Positions 13,049 to 25,247 of a DNA stretch of 64,000 nt are shown here, one piece after another. The first letter of the stretch is position 1; every line of letters starts with the position of its first letter. The position numbers and the translations under genes are program-made. The DNA is taken from positions 10,268,001-10,332,000 of the forward strand of contig JAJNNQ010000026.1 in the NCBI GenBank assembly GCA_027886175.1. The letters run 5' to 3'. The DNA is from Phylloscopus collybita. Taxonomy: Eukaryota > Chordata > Aves > Passeriformes > Phylloscopidae. Below the pieces are notes generated by a model. That model did no database searches and was not told the origin of the DNA. It worked only from the letters and a program-made list of their open reading frames with translations.

Positions 13049-13955
13049 TTGTGGACAAGTTGGGGCATGAAACATTTTCCCAGAGCCAAAAATATTGAGG
13101 CAACCAGTTGTAAACATCCAGCATTCTTACAGGCTTCTGCAATGTGACTGAAACAATATTAGGGTGATGTGGTGTTGTGTGATGCTGCTGTTCTGCTTTT
13201 TTCCCCATACAGCTATTTGAACTTCCAAAGGTAGAACAAAAATAAAACAAAAGTACACATGTTGAGAATCAGTTTAATAGTCTGAGGACAATGGCCCTTC
13301 ACGGCAGAGGACACTGGAGAAGAGTTTGGACCAATCATTCAGCTGCTCTTCATCCAGCTGCTGATTTGGTTGAGTCAGTAAAACAGGAGTGACTTCATAT
13401 TTAGAGTAGAATTAAGTAATGCAAAGTGGCTTCTCTGGAGCTGGCTATCATCATGTTGACATTGGCCAAACACTCAATGAGGCCAAAATGGGTGATATTT
13501 GATAGTCCTCGGGTGTTGCAAAAGAGAAATTGGAATCAGATGAAATATCTGCATTGCAGAATCAGTTCAAGAGCAATGTTTTCTCAGCCATTCCAGCACT
13601 TAGACAAGGAATAACAATGATTAAGACTCCTGCCTTTTCTGGGAAATCAATTATGACAAACGAATATGATCATTGATCAAAATCGTGAGGTAGATCCTGG
13701 ATGGTTGATGTGTTAAATTCATACAGGACAAAGCTTATGCTTTATAAATGTTTCACTAAGTAAATGCAACATAATTCCAAATGTTTCTAGGACCTTTCTA
13801 ATGTTCAATAATTTTCTTGATGATCTCTCTGCTTTTATTTATTTGTCATAACTCCATGAAGTTTATGGTCATGGCTGTTATGTTTGGCAGCTATTTTCAG
13901 TGAAATTACATTTTTCTGATCATTAACAGATATTTTCATCTGCACACCTAGGGGG

Positions 13956-13973
13956 AAAAAAAAAAAAAAAAAA
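13956..13973. repeat. A18 homopolymer
   Basis: Eighteen A residues directly after ggggg. It is short low-complexity sequence without an adjacent retroposon body. Confidence 0.9.
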
Positions 13974-16139
13974 GCAGCAAACAATCAATTAATTCTAACA
14001 GCTTTTAGACAATTGAAAGTGAAAAGTTCGATTGCATTGAGGCATAAAGAATCTCTCAACAGTGAAGATTTTCCCACTTCTAGACTTGGTCAGACAGACT
14101 CATCACAGTGTATTTACAGAGGCCACAAAATCATTAAACCTATTAAATGATGGGAGAATTAGACAGACTACTAATGAAAGAGCTCCCATGTAAAATTCTT
14201 CTGTCTGGGAACATTTCTTTCCTTTCCTCTCTGCTGAAAAGTGAATAGGTGAAAGGAGAAGAAGGGTTTTGAACTGAACAGTCCTTGGAGTTATCCATTC
14301 TTACCATGTAATGGAATTTTCTAGTCTTGTGCTCAAAAGGTCTTCATCATTCTAGGGATTCCAAATAAAACTTCAACTGCCATTTAAACTAATGTTTTTA
14401 AACTGACTTAAACAGCACCTTCCTTCACAACAAAATGGATGGAAAGCAAAAGTAGTTTATAAATTATGACTGAGAAAAATCTCCTCCCAGACTGAGAATA
14501 AAAATATAACCCTGCATTAGAAAGATGGAAAAAAATTCTAAAAGCATTCTAGTGCATGATTATGTTCTTTTGCTACCCCTGCTGCTGCCAGATTACGAAT
14601 GGGTAAAGGAAACTCCAACACAAGGCATACCATTGCCTCACTCATTACAAAGTCAGAAACTGGAGGGAAAAATATGAGGAGGAAAAACTTTTCCCCTGGG
14701 TTTCAGTAAGAATAAGGAGAAGTCAAGTTATCTACAGGTATATATCTATTAGTCCAGAGAGTCTGCTTCCCATTTGGTGAAAGGGTATTTCTTTTCTTCC
14801 TAGTCCCATAAATTCCTCCTGATCAGCTAGCAGCATGCTTGGGCACTCAGCAAGGTACCTGAACACTAGCCATGGAGTTGCTCATGTGTTCCAAGCCAAG
14901 TTCTTGTTGCAGCTCCTTGCTGCTGTCTGGAGCTACTATTCCTGCTGGCATATTGCTTCCATTCCTCCTTCAAAAATGAGAGGGAGAAACAAGTGGCTTC
15001 CTGTTGGATGAGTAACAGATCTGTTCTGTCAGAAAGGCTGTCTCGGACCTCACAGACAGAGCCAGTCTGGGACATCCTGCAAACTTGCCTAGACACCATC
15101 CAAAATATATAGGGTGCCCTGCTTTTCAAATATCACACCATTTATCTGGTGCTTTCTGGAAACACTTCACACACAAAATACCAAGATGATTGCTACAAAA
15201 TAGAATATTCTTTACTCCTATCTAAATGAAAAATGATGGTAGCTCTTTCTTTGGAGTAAAATTAATGTTCACCAGCACAGCACATACAGAAAGATCAAGT
15301 CATACTCAAATTACAAAGTGAGTGCAAACATAATGGGAGTTTGCATGGGGTGGGTGGGGAAAGGAGGATGGAGGTGATATTTGGTCAATGTTTATATAAG
15401 CTTCCCCATCAGTGTTAGACCTCTATAATTACATGCACATGTAATTTTTCACCTTCTCACATACTTTAATTGTCCAGGCAATTTTTGAGATTACTTTTGG
15501 GAATACTGAGCAAGAAGTATGACATAGGGAAGAAAAGGAAATTTTCATGCATCATTAGTCTAACTACTAGTTTTTTTACCATATTTGATTCTCATTTTTG
15601 TGTATTAAAAATCAATACATTAATGCTGGGAATAACTCAGTTAAAACATTAACAACACTATCTACTTAGGACACAATGAAATAAATACACTTAATTGCGG
15701 CTATTGATACAAAATACTTCATTCAATAGGACTTGGGAAAAATCCTGCTATTATTAACTGCAACCATCACACAGTTCATTTTGGAAAGAATTCACAATCC
15801 ATCCAGCCTGAGGACAAAGAGTAAATGGGAAAAAAAATGTTCTGCAAACACTTTCTCCTAATATGTGGTGATTCTATTTCTTCGTGAAAGACGTATCATA
15901 TTGGAATTTTATTTTAATAAGTTATTTCTTACACGGGTTAACTCACAAGTTAATTATGTTCTTTAAAATAAATCAAGCTGGTGTATTTAACTCTTGTAAA
16001 CAAGAAATGAAAGGATGGCACAGATTTTTCCCTGTGCTTAAGTCAGGTGTGTAAGTGAAGGCCCTTGGTATCCTTAAGCCTTTTATATTGTCAATGGAGA
16101 AAGAGAAGACTCCCACCAGGGAGTTCTTCAGAGAAAGGA

Positions 16140-16740
16140 TTAATTTTAGTGTTCTGAATTACTCCCTGGGAAAGACCCTTAGAAAAATACAGAGAGGGTC
16201 ACCAAGGGTGAGCAATGCTTTCTCTATAGGGAATGAGTAAATAAGCTCTTCAACACAGAGAGAACTAGCTAGGGCACAAATACAGCATAGGCCTATGAAA
16301 ACATGAAGGGCACAGAAAGGGTGAATGGGGATCAATTTTTATTCGTCCTCTCTTCTTTATAAGTTAGTGGCCATCACACTTGCCATCACAGCTGGCAAGT
16401 TCAAAGTACAGGCAAAAAGGCAATTCCTTATGCTGTAGCTGGGAAGAAGTGGAACTCATTGCCATGAGGCAGGAACAATGTGAGAATGTTATATGTATTA
16501 AGAAACAGAGTGGACAAGATGATGGTAGGGAATTACAGTGCAACTTGTGAGACACTGCTATTCCTGTCTCAGGAAGTCCATAAATCAATCTACTAGACCT
16601 TGGAGAATAATCCAGGACTGAAAAACTAAACTTTATTTTCTTCTTCCTTTGGTACCTATGCCTGGCCATTGCCAAAACCAAACAACAGGATGAAAAACGT
16701 CTGGTCAAATTCAGCTTGACTGCCCCATTCCTACATCTTA
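16140..16740 (+). mobile_element. Ancient CR1-type LINE remnant, 3' end
   Basis: A heavily mutated copy of an old amniote CR1-type LINE in plus orientation. The usual order of landmarks is kept: an acagagagggtcaccaaggg block (about 16188-16207; family pattern cagagaagggcaaccaaa); a tctataaaatcatgaa-like block read here as gcctatgaaaacatgaa (16290-16306); ggcaagttcaaa; gtggaactcattgcca (16449-16464); and gacaagatgatgg. It ends with a tgg(t)ctgatccagcttgact..ttcctatgttctta-like tail, seen here as gtctggtcaaattcagcttg and cccattcctacatctta, near 16700-16740. The copy is far more diverged than the CR1 copies at 4.76 and 55.6 kb, so it is much older. The longest open frame in the window (161 codons, 16364-16849, minus) lies antisense to it and is therefore not a gene. 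The 5' edge is uncertain by some tens of bases. Confidence 0.72.
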
Positions 16741-19035
16741 CACTATATCCTTCACAAATTAACTTCCTTGTATAAACTGGAGTATTAAACACTGAAAGTT
16801 GACTTGAGGGTAAAACCTCTGCATGGAAACAGGTGAAACTCTTGAACATGTGAAGACAGAGAACAATGGCAATAAACTCCTAGTGCTAAAACTTAAACCC
16901 TAAAATATAATGTGAATGCATTCAGTCACGCTTTCCTCACAGCAACCCCAGAGACAGGCTAGTGTTCTCTTAGTGGGCTCTTTACTCTTAATGGGGAAAT
17001 ATCTGACAAGGTGTGTTTCAAACATCTCTTGGCTGAGTCAGCACACACCGGTTGACCTCTTCTGGAAGAACTGGGAGAGAGGATGAGATTATTTATCCCA
17101 TCAGTCTCAGTCCTGGCAAACACACAGCTGGGAAGTATTTACTCTCTGGAAATTATATCTCTTGAGCTTAAACCTGAGATGCCTAGAGAATAAGGGGAAA
17201 GTTTATGACTCTGAATTTTCCTGTATGGCTAGAAGTCAGGCTATGATCTTGATGTAAGTTTAACACTGTCTTTTCTCAGATAAAGTCCAAACTTTAGCAG
17301 CCAGAATTTGTCAGAGTACGAATAACAGTAAATAAAACATTTCACTCTTTGGATTCAAAGCAGATAGAGGATGAAATTTTAAAAAGCAGGTTTGCAAATT
17401 TTTCATCTCCTAAAAGGATAATGATAACAAATTTTATTTCTTCTGAGGCTCTTAATTGATAAAATAATCTCTGTTGGTTGTTTTCTCTTTAGCAAATAGG
17501 TCACTGGTTTGAGACAGCCAGAAAGGCTGGATCACATCTTGAACTCTCTAATTGCTTGGTACAGCTTTGGCTAGTTAAGAGTCTATTGTGATTAATCTGA
17601 ATTTAGGCACCTGTTTTCACAAATAATTACTGAAGCCCATCTCCAGATGTAGTATCAGTTTGAGCTGCTTACAACTAAAAATCATTTCTCCTAATTTTTA
17701 GAGAAATGGCAGCAATGATGATTTCTTCTCTTATCAACCATGATGTTGACAAGACAATATGTTGTAGACTACATATTAGCACAATAGGCAAATTTTTTCC
17801 ATCTTGAAATTTAGGAATCTATTGCTATTGCAAGTTTCAAGATTTATTTTGAGGCAAATGAGTCCTGTAGTCAAAGGAGGAAAAACTCAGCAACAAAATT
17901 ATGGAAAAACTGTAATTCTGTTGGGTGAAATTTGGAAAAAAAGTACTTTCAAGAAATTACAATGTAGTTCTCTCTATAATCACCTGTTTCAAAGAGATAA
18001 AATCTGAAGCTAAAGAGACATTTATGAAACTATTTATATCAATTTAAAATAGATGTCTAAGCTGGTTGAGACGATCCATTCCAGGAACGCTTGTATTTTT
18101 GTAGTGGCTATGGGTAGACCATAAGTAATTTAAATTAGATATATAACTTTTAGGTGACTGAAGTCAGGGGAGTTCCACTTCAATTTTCCTGTTGCATAGT
18201 TTCTTTTTTGGACTCTCTTCAGCTGGCTGTGCAGACCAGCAAAAGTCAATAATAGTGCCCCAAGGATTTCTTGAGCTCAGAGCTAAAGAAAAAGACACTG
18301 GATGCTTCCATGGACTTTTAGGCAAAAGCAAATGAGTGTCAGATACTGAGGGCAGGGATAAGCAAGAATGGGCTTCTTGACAGTAAAAAGAGATGATAAT
18401 ATAACATGCTGGAGAAACTATGACACTGTTTCCATAGGTAGCTGTGGACAGAAAGTTCATCAAGGATGTTTAATTACCAGCAAAATTATTTTATCTCTTG
18501 GAAGTAGCATGGACTGAGGAAGCTCCTTCTGCTGTAGAGTGTGTTTGGATCCGCATCTCTGGGAAGTGTTAGGCTTTCCTTGACACAGTCTCTAGAAGGG
18601 AATGTTCAAATGTGCCCATTAATGTGCAAACCCACAACTCTATTACTCTTAATTCACATTAAAGTTTCAGTGAACACCTTGGGCATAGGGCCACAAGCCG
18701 CTTCACACCGTGTGCAAATGGTACATAGGGGTGACAGTGGAATTATATTGTGATGTCACACATCATCTACTTGGGACAAACTGAAGTTGACCAAAGTGGA
18801 CAGGCCACCTATAGTTAACCTGGAAAAGGAACATATATAAATTGTACAGGTTCTATAAATAACTCTGTCAGGCAGAATGTGTAACCACACCACCATTTAA
18901 TGTGCAGTCCTTGTTAAAATAACAAGATGTTTTTTTCCACCTTCTAGTTTCCTGAAGATTTAAAGAACAGTTTGAAACAGCATCAAGAAACAAACTAAGA
19001 AACTGAGAAAGCAAGCAATGCATGTATCTCTGTGT
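16741..19035. other. Unique sequence, no gene; contains a MARE palindrome
   Basis: No supported gene; open frames are at most 99 codons. The one motif that stands out is a near-perfect MAF recognition element at 17031-17043, listed separately. The rest is AT-rich unique DNA without a repeat I can name. Confidence 0.6.
17031..17043. promoter_or_regulatory. MARE/AP-1-like palindrome (candidate MAF/NRF2/BACH site)
   Basis: The 13 bases match the T-MARE consensus TGCTGAGTCAGCA at 12 positions (the first base is G) and contain the perfect 11-bp palindrome GCTGAGTCAGC. Directly downstream is caccggttgacctc, which holds a grainyhead-like ACCGGTT and a nuclear-receptor half-site TGACCT on the same strand. 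The matches are seen in the sequence; binding and enhancer activity are inferred. Confidence 0.4.
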
Positions 19036-19039
19036 GTTA

Positions 19040-19075
19040 AATATATATATGTGTGTGTGTATATATATATATATA
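19040..19075. repeat. (TA)n(TG)n(TA)n compound microsatellite
   Basis: About 36 bases of alternating purine and pyrimidine: an AT block, a TGTGTGTGTG block and a longer AT block. Such tracts are prone to length variation and to cruciform or Z-DNA extrusion. Confidence 0.9.
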
Positions 19076-19766
19076 ATGCACATTTGCTTTATTTCTTCCT
19101 GCACTTCCTGCTATACAATATAAGCCCTTTCTGGAACTCTCAGTGCACACAAAAAATTAAATCCTATAAAACCTTTTTTTTTGGTCTGGTTCATTAATTT
19201 CTGGAATGATGAACTTCAAGAAACAATTTAAGGTTTTGTTTTGTTTTGTTTTTTTAATTACACAAACTAAAAATGAAGTGGTTCTAGCTCTGAGCTAGCT
19301 ATGAATGAGGTTAATGTATGACAAGCAATAACGTGAAGAAGGAACCAACAGTAGTAACATGTGGAATTTCTCCATGTAGTTCACTCCTTGGAAGCCATAA
19401 AATCTGGTTGGTATAACAGAAGTGTTTGTAATTGGAGTTAATGGAGTTAGTTGAGACCACAGGAGGGGGAAAGTAGCTTTGATCCCAGGTGGCCTCATAG
19501 CAAGATGGCTCACAGCAAGGGAGCACTCTGAATTGGAAAATATCAGAGGCATTTGCAGCAAAACCAAGAAGTCACTGCTGGAAAAAGCCTAAGAATATAA
19601 TTTACAAGCAGAACTAATTAAGTTTCCCATCTCTATCACTTCAGCTTTCTCTCCAGCCACAGCATTTAAAATAAGGATGAGTTTTTTTCTGTGATCTTTT
19701 TACTAAAAATGTTAATCTAATTGATTCTTACAGTTTGTACTATCTTGGCCACATAGTCTTGATCAG

Positions 19767-19809
19767 AAAAGAAAAAAAAAAAAGAAAGAAAGGAAAAAAA
19801 AAAAAAAAA
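19767..19809. repeat. A-rich (GAAA-type) low-complexity tract
   Basis: A runs of 4 to 16 are interrupted by single G residues; it is a purine-only tract on the plus strand. Confidence 0.9.
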
Positions 19810-22800
19810 GTAGGATTAAGAAAATCTACAAAATCATTCCAGAAAAGGAAGCAACATATTCATTTATATTAGTCATATAAAAGTATTGCTTCATAATAGC
19901 TGAATTATTCATTGTCAGAGCTTTTGGGATTTCCTATTGTCACTGTTCCTGAGTGGCCAGTTTTGGAAAACGTGTGACATAAGTACTGTACTTTGTGAAA
20001 ACCGTAGTGAGATTCCAACTGATTAGAAAATAATATTTAGAGACTCTCTATATTGTGATCATTCATCTGGGACAGAGCTTTGGAACATTACTTAAGAGAT
20101 TCAAAATTACTCATTACTTAAAGCCATTTGTGGCTTATACCAATGAACTAAGTGATCATTACAGATTAAGCAGCGAGATTATTTGCAGAGTGTATTTTTT
20201 CATAAAAAATATTCTTCGAATTTTACTTGCACTTAGCTTTATTTTCATACTTCCATATCCAATAAATAAATGGATTTAAAAGTCTATCCCAAATGTGTTG
20301 AATAAAAACAAAAATAATCAAAAGAAAGCACAAATTAAGAAAAAAAGTGGGGAGGGGCTTTGACTAAGGTTGAAATGGGAACTGCTGAGAGGGAGTGCCA
20401 GGCTGCTATTCCAAATAACAGAATCTACAAAGACAGTGTGTTTGTCAGTTCCAGCAGTTTGCTGCCATCATTAGCTGAATATTAAAGAAAGTAAATTATG
20501 CTGAGATACTTCAGGGTGCCTCAGGAGTTTTTTTTTATTATTATTATTTTAAATGGGAAGTTGACTTTAAGTCTGATATGAGGATATAAGAGAGAAGAGC
20601 AGTAGCTATGATCTAGTCACATATCCCTGCATTTATGAAAAGGGAATTAGTGGGCCTGGGCTTTGAGGAACTCTGAGGAGCTTTTGAGGAAAGGATCCTC
20701 AACAACCTTACAGAGGAGACAAAAAACATGTACAAGGGTCTTAGCAGAGCAAGGCTGGTGTACTGCAGATGAAGAAAGGTGTAAGAATTACAAAAAAAAC
20801 CCCTTCAGGATCTAGAGGTTTCAGATGAACCCATGTGTATAGACATTTACCAGTGAAAACCACCTTAAGAACAATCATATGAACGGCAAAGGTGCTTTAG
20901 GTAGCAATTCAGCAGCACAAATGATGGCAGAATGGAGAGTCAATTGGCTCCATCAGCAGCTGCAGAGTATATGGTCTGTGAAGACACAGCAAAAAATGAT
21001 TGTGCTGTGCCAAGAAAGGGCTTAATACACTCAGTAGAAACAGAAGTCAATTTTTAACTTAATCTAAAACACTGGTCAAAATTCCTAGTAAACAGAAAAA
21101 CTTTAGAAGGTAATAACAATGATAATTTTCTGAGAACATTGAAGCAGAATTTGAACTTTGGAGGTGTGCAGCATTTGAAGGGTGGATTATGTATAGACAA
21201 ATAAAATGTTGACTTGGGGAAGTAGAATGAAGGCAAAGAGTCTCAGTGCAATTAAATATAGAACTTTTAAGAAGCTTGTAAAATTTTTTACACAACCTGT
21301 TGTTACTGTTCTCATGTTGATGACCTCAATGTCCTGCATTAACAATACTCATTTATGTAGAAATATTTCAGCTTTACTTTGAGTGTCAGAAAGACAGAAG
21401 GAGAAAGACAACAGACGGGCTGACCTCAGATCTCTGCTGAATTCTCTAAGTTCTCCTCTGACATTTCATTACTTCTGTCACACACACACAAAGAGATTTA
21501 TGTGTCCATCCAGTGCTGTAACTGGATTTATTAAAGATGGTATTTCCGGCTTAATGGAAGTGACTGCCAGCTCCATCCATTCCCACACTGGAGCAGCATT
21601 TGGCAAAGATAAAAAGGAATTTATCAGTAAACTTTTTGTTTTGTTTTCTGTGCACCTTTTACTCCCCCGTCCCTTATTTTTTCACCAAATATCAACATTG
21701 TCTATGGAAAACAGCCACTTCCTTTCTCTCTGATTAACATCAGCAGTGAAGGAAGGGGAGGAGGGGGATGGAAGGGAATAAAGAGAGAACCACCCAGTGC
21801 ACTGGGGAAAACCTGAGAGTAATCAATTAATCTGTTTTCAATCTGTGAGCTGTGCTGTCTTGAACTCCATTATCTTTTACTTATACAAATGAAATTTTAA
21901 AAATTGGATCTGATTGAATATGCTAGTAAAAAAGGGTGAGTTAAAAAACCAGTAGAAGATTATCAATAACAAAAAATCCTCAGACCCATTAGAAAAATTC
22001 CTGGAAAATCTGATATTTTCTCAACATTATTTTGCCTGGTATTCTGATTCCAGCATGTTTTATGTACTATGGCTTTCATTACAAATGAACCATCTTTTCC
22101 TGGAGCCATGGCAAGTGCATTCCCAGCATTTAAAAAGGAAGGATTTTTACATGCCAAAATTATCTGTGATTTATTGCCTTGTGGGCTCATCTGGATTTAG
22201 TTTTGGAGTCTGGCACCAATTCCTTAATTGCTCTGGTCAGTTCATTCAATTTCTCCAGTCTGAAGTTCTTCATCTGCAAAGCTGGAGGAATGATAAACAC
22301 ATAAGCACACCCAAAGTCCTTTGAGTGACTCAGTGGAGCCCCTGTAAAGGGACCTTAACCATGGTCTGAGGGAGCAGTGGTGTTACCCTGCAGGATCTTG
22401 CCAAATTCCCATCCCCTCCTCTCCAAGTCCTGAAATGTCATCAGGGAGGTAATGACTGTGGGCTCTGACACACTGAGGTGGGAAAAATTTGCAGGTTCGT
22501 ACTTTTTTGACTTTTGCTAGAGCACAGAAAAGGGAATTCTACCACCTGTCTGTGACCTCCTGTTGAATAGTGCACCTGGCTTCACGTAAATACTTTCTAC
22601 TTGCTGACAATGCATATTTGCAGTGCCTGGGATTGAGAGGAGATGAGTAATAATGGTAAGAATAGCCATTATTTTCCTAATGTTTTAAGAAAGTTTCCTA
22701 GGTGACTCTTAGCTGGCCTGTAATGTAAAATAAATGCTGTTTACTTTTTCTTATTCGATGTTCACTGCAAGTAAGTGGAGAAAAGGGAAAAAAAAAAGCA

Positions 22801-24150
22801 CAAACAGGGACTGACCTTCTTCTATGTCTTACTAATAACCAAAAAAGTATTTCTCCAGGAGAAGGCCAACTGACACTAATTTGCTTTCCAAGGAAGATTT
22901 TCAGGCAGTAAGTGAGGACATGACCCCCCCCTTGCAGGAGAGAATTTATTAATATGTGCTTGGCCAGAGCAGGAGCGGGCTTACACTTTTATTAGATGTC
23001 CTCCTGGATTTCTTGGCTTTGGACTCTTCCAGACTCAATTATTCAGTGAGAATATGAAAATTGTAGCAGAAATGAGAGTAGATTTCTTGAACCAGCTGAG
23101 AAAAGGCACTAGCATTTGTCCCCCAGTGTCATTCCCATTTTAATTTTTTTTTTTAATTATTTTCAGTATTTTAGTAGTCAGTACAAAATCACATGGAAGA
23201 TTTTCCCTCTGTCTTGGAAAACAGAAGAATGTGATGGAAACCTTATCATGAAAAAAAAACAACAGTACAGGCCCCAGAACTGTAAAACAGATAGCATAGC
23301 CTAAGTTCAGATGGCTGATAGAAATGTATGTCTGATAGAAACAGAACTCCCTAACTTCTCTTACCCATGAAACAGTGTTTATCCTTGAGTAACATTTCCT
23401 GTGATCACACTTTTAAGTATAAATATTATTTTGTATGCTGATAGTGGGCAGAAGAAAAAAAAAATCTTCAATTCTGAAAGAGAAGAAAACAAGCAAGTAT
23501 AACTGGAGGAACTTTTGTCCTGGATTCAAAAAAATGCTTTCTCTCAGTTGCTCTTTATCAGAGAGAATATTACGTACAGATGTATTTTGGAAAGTTTCTT
23601 TTTCTTTCAATTAAAAAAAAAGATTCATGGGGTGGGGAACCCTTCTTTCAAAGCTCAACATGCTAATATTTTAGTAGTCATGGGGGAATTTTAACATATG
23701 ACTTTTTTTCTAGGAAAGAAAAAAATCCCAACTTATATATTCTTTATCTGAAAATGTGCAGAAAAATTCAGGAGTTATTTTCATAACTTTAAACATAGCG
23801 AGAATTTCAGTTGACAGCACATGCCCAATTTCCAGTCTGCTTGCTTAAACATGGATTCTTCTTGCTGGTGCAAGATGCCATTGTTATCTCTGATGTATTC
23901 CTCTAAGGTTATTTCCATAATCAGTTTCCCCAGACATACCTTCCCTGTCCATTACAAAACATTGCCTGGATGGAATCTGATGTTCCCGAAGATTTGTCCA
24001 CGACCTTGGTAGCAGAAGATCAGCAGAAGATGCCTGCAACTGGGAAAAGCCCTGTGTATTCACTGCAGTCCTGCTGACAGTGGGGGAACAAGGAACAGGG
24101 CTCCTCAAGAAGAGCAGAGGAAGGATCAGACATGCCCTGGCTGACTGCAC
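19810..24150. other. Unique sequence, no gene
   Basis: No supported gene. A 116-codon plus-strand frame at 21383-21733 lies in a less AT-rich stretch. Its translation shows no domain and it spans a CACACACACACA run (about 21479-21490). The surrounding 21.38-21.65 kb has balanced composition and few simple repeats, so it is a weak candidate for a conserved non-coding element. A C8 run lies near 22924. Confidence 0.6.
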
Positions 24151-24151
24151 A

Positions 24152-24205
24152 GCACCCACAAGAGGTGCCAGTGCCTCTGCACCCACGTGAGATGCCAGTG
24201 CTTCT
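24152..24205. repeat. Tandem duplication, 27-bp unit, two copies
   Basis: The unit gcacccac..gccagtgcctct at 24152-24178 is repeated at 24179-24205, with 23 of 27 bases identical. It lies in a GC-richer patch (about 24.0-24.3 kb) that produces overlapping open frames of up to 136 codons on both strands. None of these has a recognisable domain. Confidence 0.8.
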
Positions 24206-25210
24206 GCAAAGCACCACATGTGTTGCTCCCTTCTTATCTCAGTCAGATTGGCCCAGTCCTGCCCAGGCATGTCAGATTTGCTGCACACATTCAATGGATG
24301 TGTGCACGTTCATTTCTGGCATGTCTTAGGTGCCTGAGGTGCCAAGGCAATGCATCTCAATTAAAAGTGACTGAACAGCGGGCACATTAACAGGTATGTC
24401 AAAACACTGAAGGAAATGCCTGGCAGAGGCAGATGTAGGTTGTTCTCAACTTCTCATCTGCAGCATATCACTCCTTCACTGCAGAGTTGTCACTCACCTG
24501 AGTCCTGTGGTTCTTGTGCCCTCTGTGGTGGTGGCACAGATCTGTCATGTGCGCACTTTGTTTCAAGTGCTGTCGCACACTTCTAAAACACAGATATTTG
24601 GTGACTTGTTCTATTAATGCTTAAAAAGCACAGATTTATATCAGCTTTTATTTAGAGATGCTCTCCAGAGCCACAGAAAATAATTGACCCTTTTTTGGAC
24701 TTTCTGGATGAATGAAAGGAACTACATTTGCAATTATAACAAGGAAATGACAATTTTCTAGTACCACATAAAAATTTTTCTTTTCCTTTGAAAACCATTT
24801 TAGAATGCACACTTCCTACCCAGGGTGTCCTCTTGGTCTCCTTCATGTGTGAAAACATCTGAGTATAATAAATTAGTGTTCTTCTTTAGGGAGTAGCTGT
24901 ACCATCTTGAGGAAATAAATTATTTTAAACATGCTCCAAAGACAGAAATATCATTGTTAAATATGCATTCTGTAGGGCTTTAAAGAAAAAATGTATGCTA
25001 AAATTTTGTTTCTATTTGTCTGAAATATTTTTTTTTACTGAAAAGAAATCTAGTATTTTAATACGAGAAGCTAGTGTTCAGTATTCCTTCTCTGTACGCC
25101 TTTCTTACTTCAAGGAGGTAAAACTGAATGTACTTATGACTAGTTCACCTCCCCCTTTATCCCCCAACACATTCACAATACAATTCATTCAGTGAAAAGC
25201 CTTGAACTTA

Positions 25211-25247
25211 CTTTTTTTCTTTTTTTTTTTTTTCCTTTTTTTTTTTA
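25211..25247. repeat. T-rich low-complexity tract
   Basis: About 37 bases of T with isolated C, followed by taaac. No adjacent retroposon end was recognised. Confidence 0.9.

Larger units (their letters stand above)
12144..16135. other. Unique AT-rich sequence, no gene
   Basis: No supported gene. Open frames are at most about 95 codons and are scattered over both strands. A GT-rich microsatellite (13019-13048) and an A18 run (13956-13973) are present. The 14.83-15.13 kb stretch is locally richer in GC and carries an 87-codon minus-strand frame with no recognisable domain. Confidence 0.65.

Noticed and set aside
16364..16849. 161-codon minus-strand open frame, the longest in the window
   Set aside because: It lies antisense to an ancient CR1-type LINE remnant and shows no domain; treated as chance.
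20640..20990. Possible repeat with gaggaactctgaggag-like segments
   Set aside because: I could not match the order of blocks to CR1, LTR or SINE families.
23884..24294. 136-codon minus-strand frame and overlapping plus-strand frames
   Set aside because: Open frames on both strands coincide with a GC-richer patch and a 27-bp tandem duplication; this is a composition effect.
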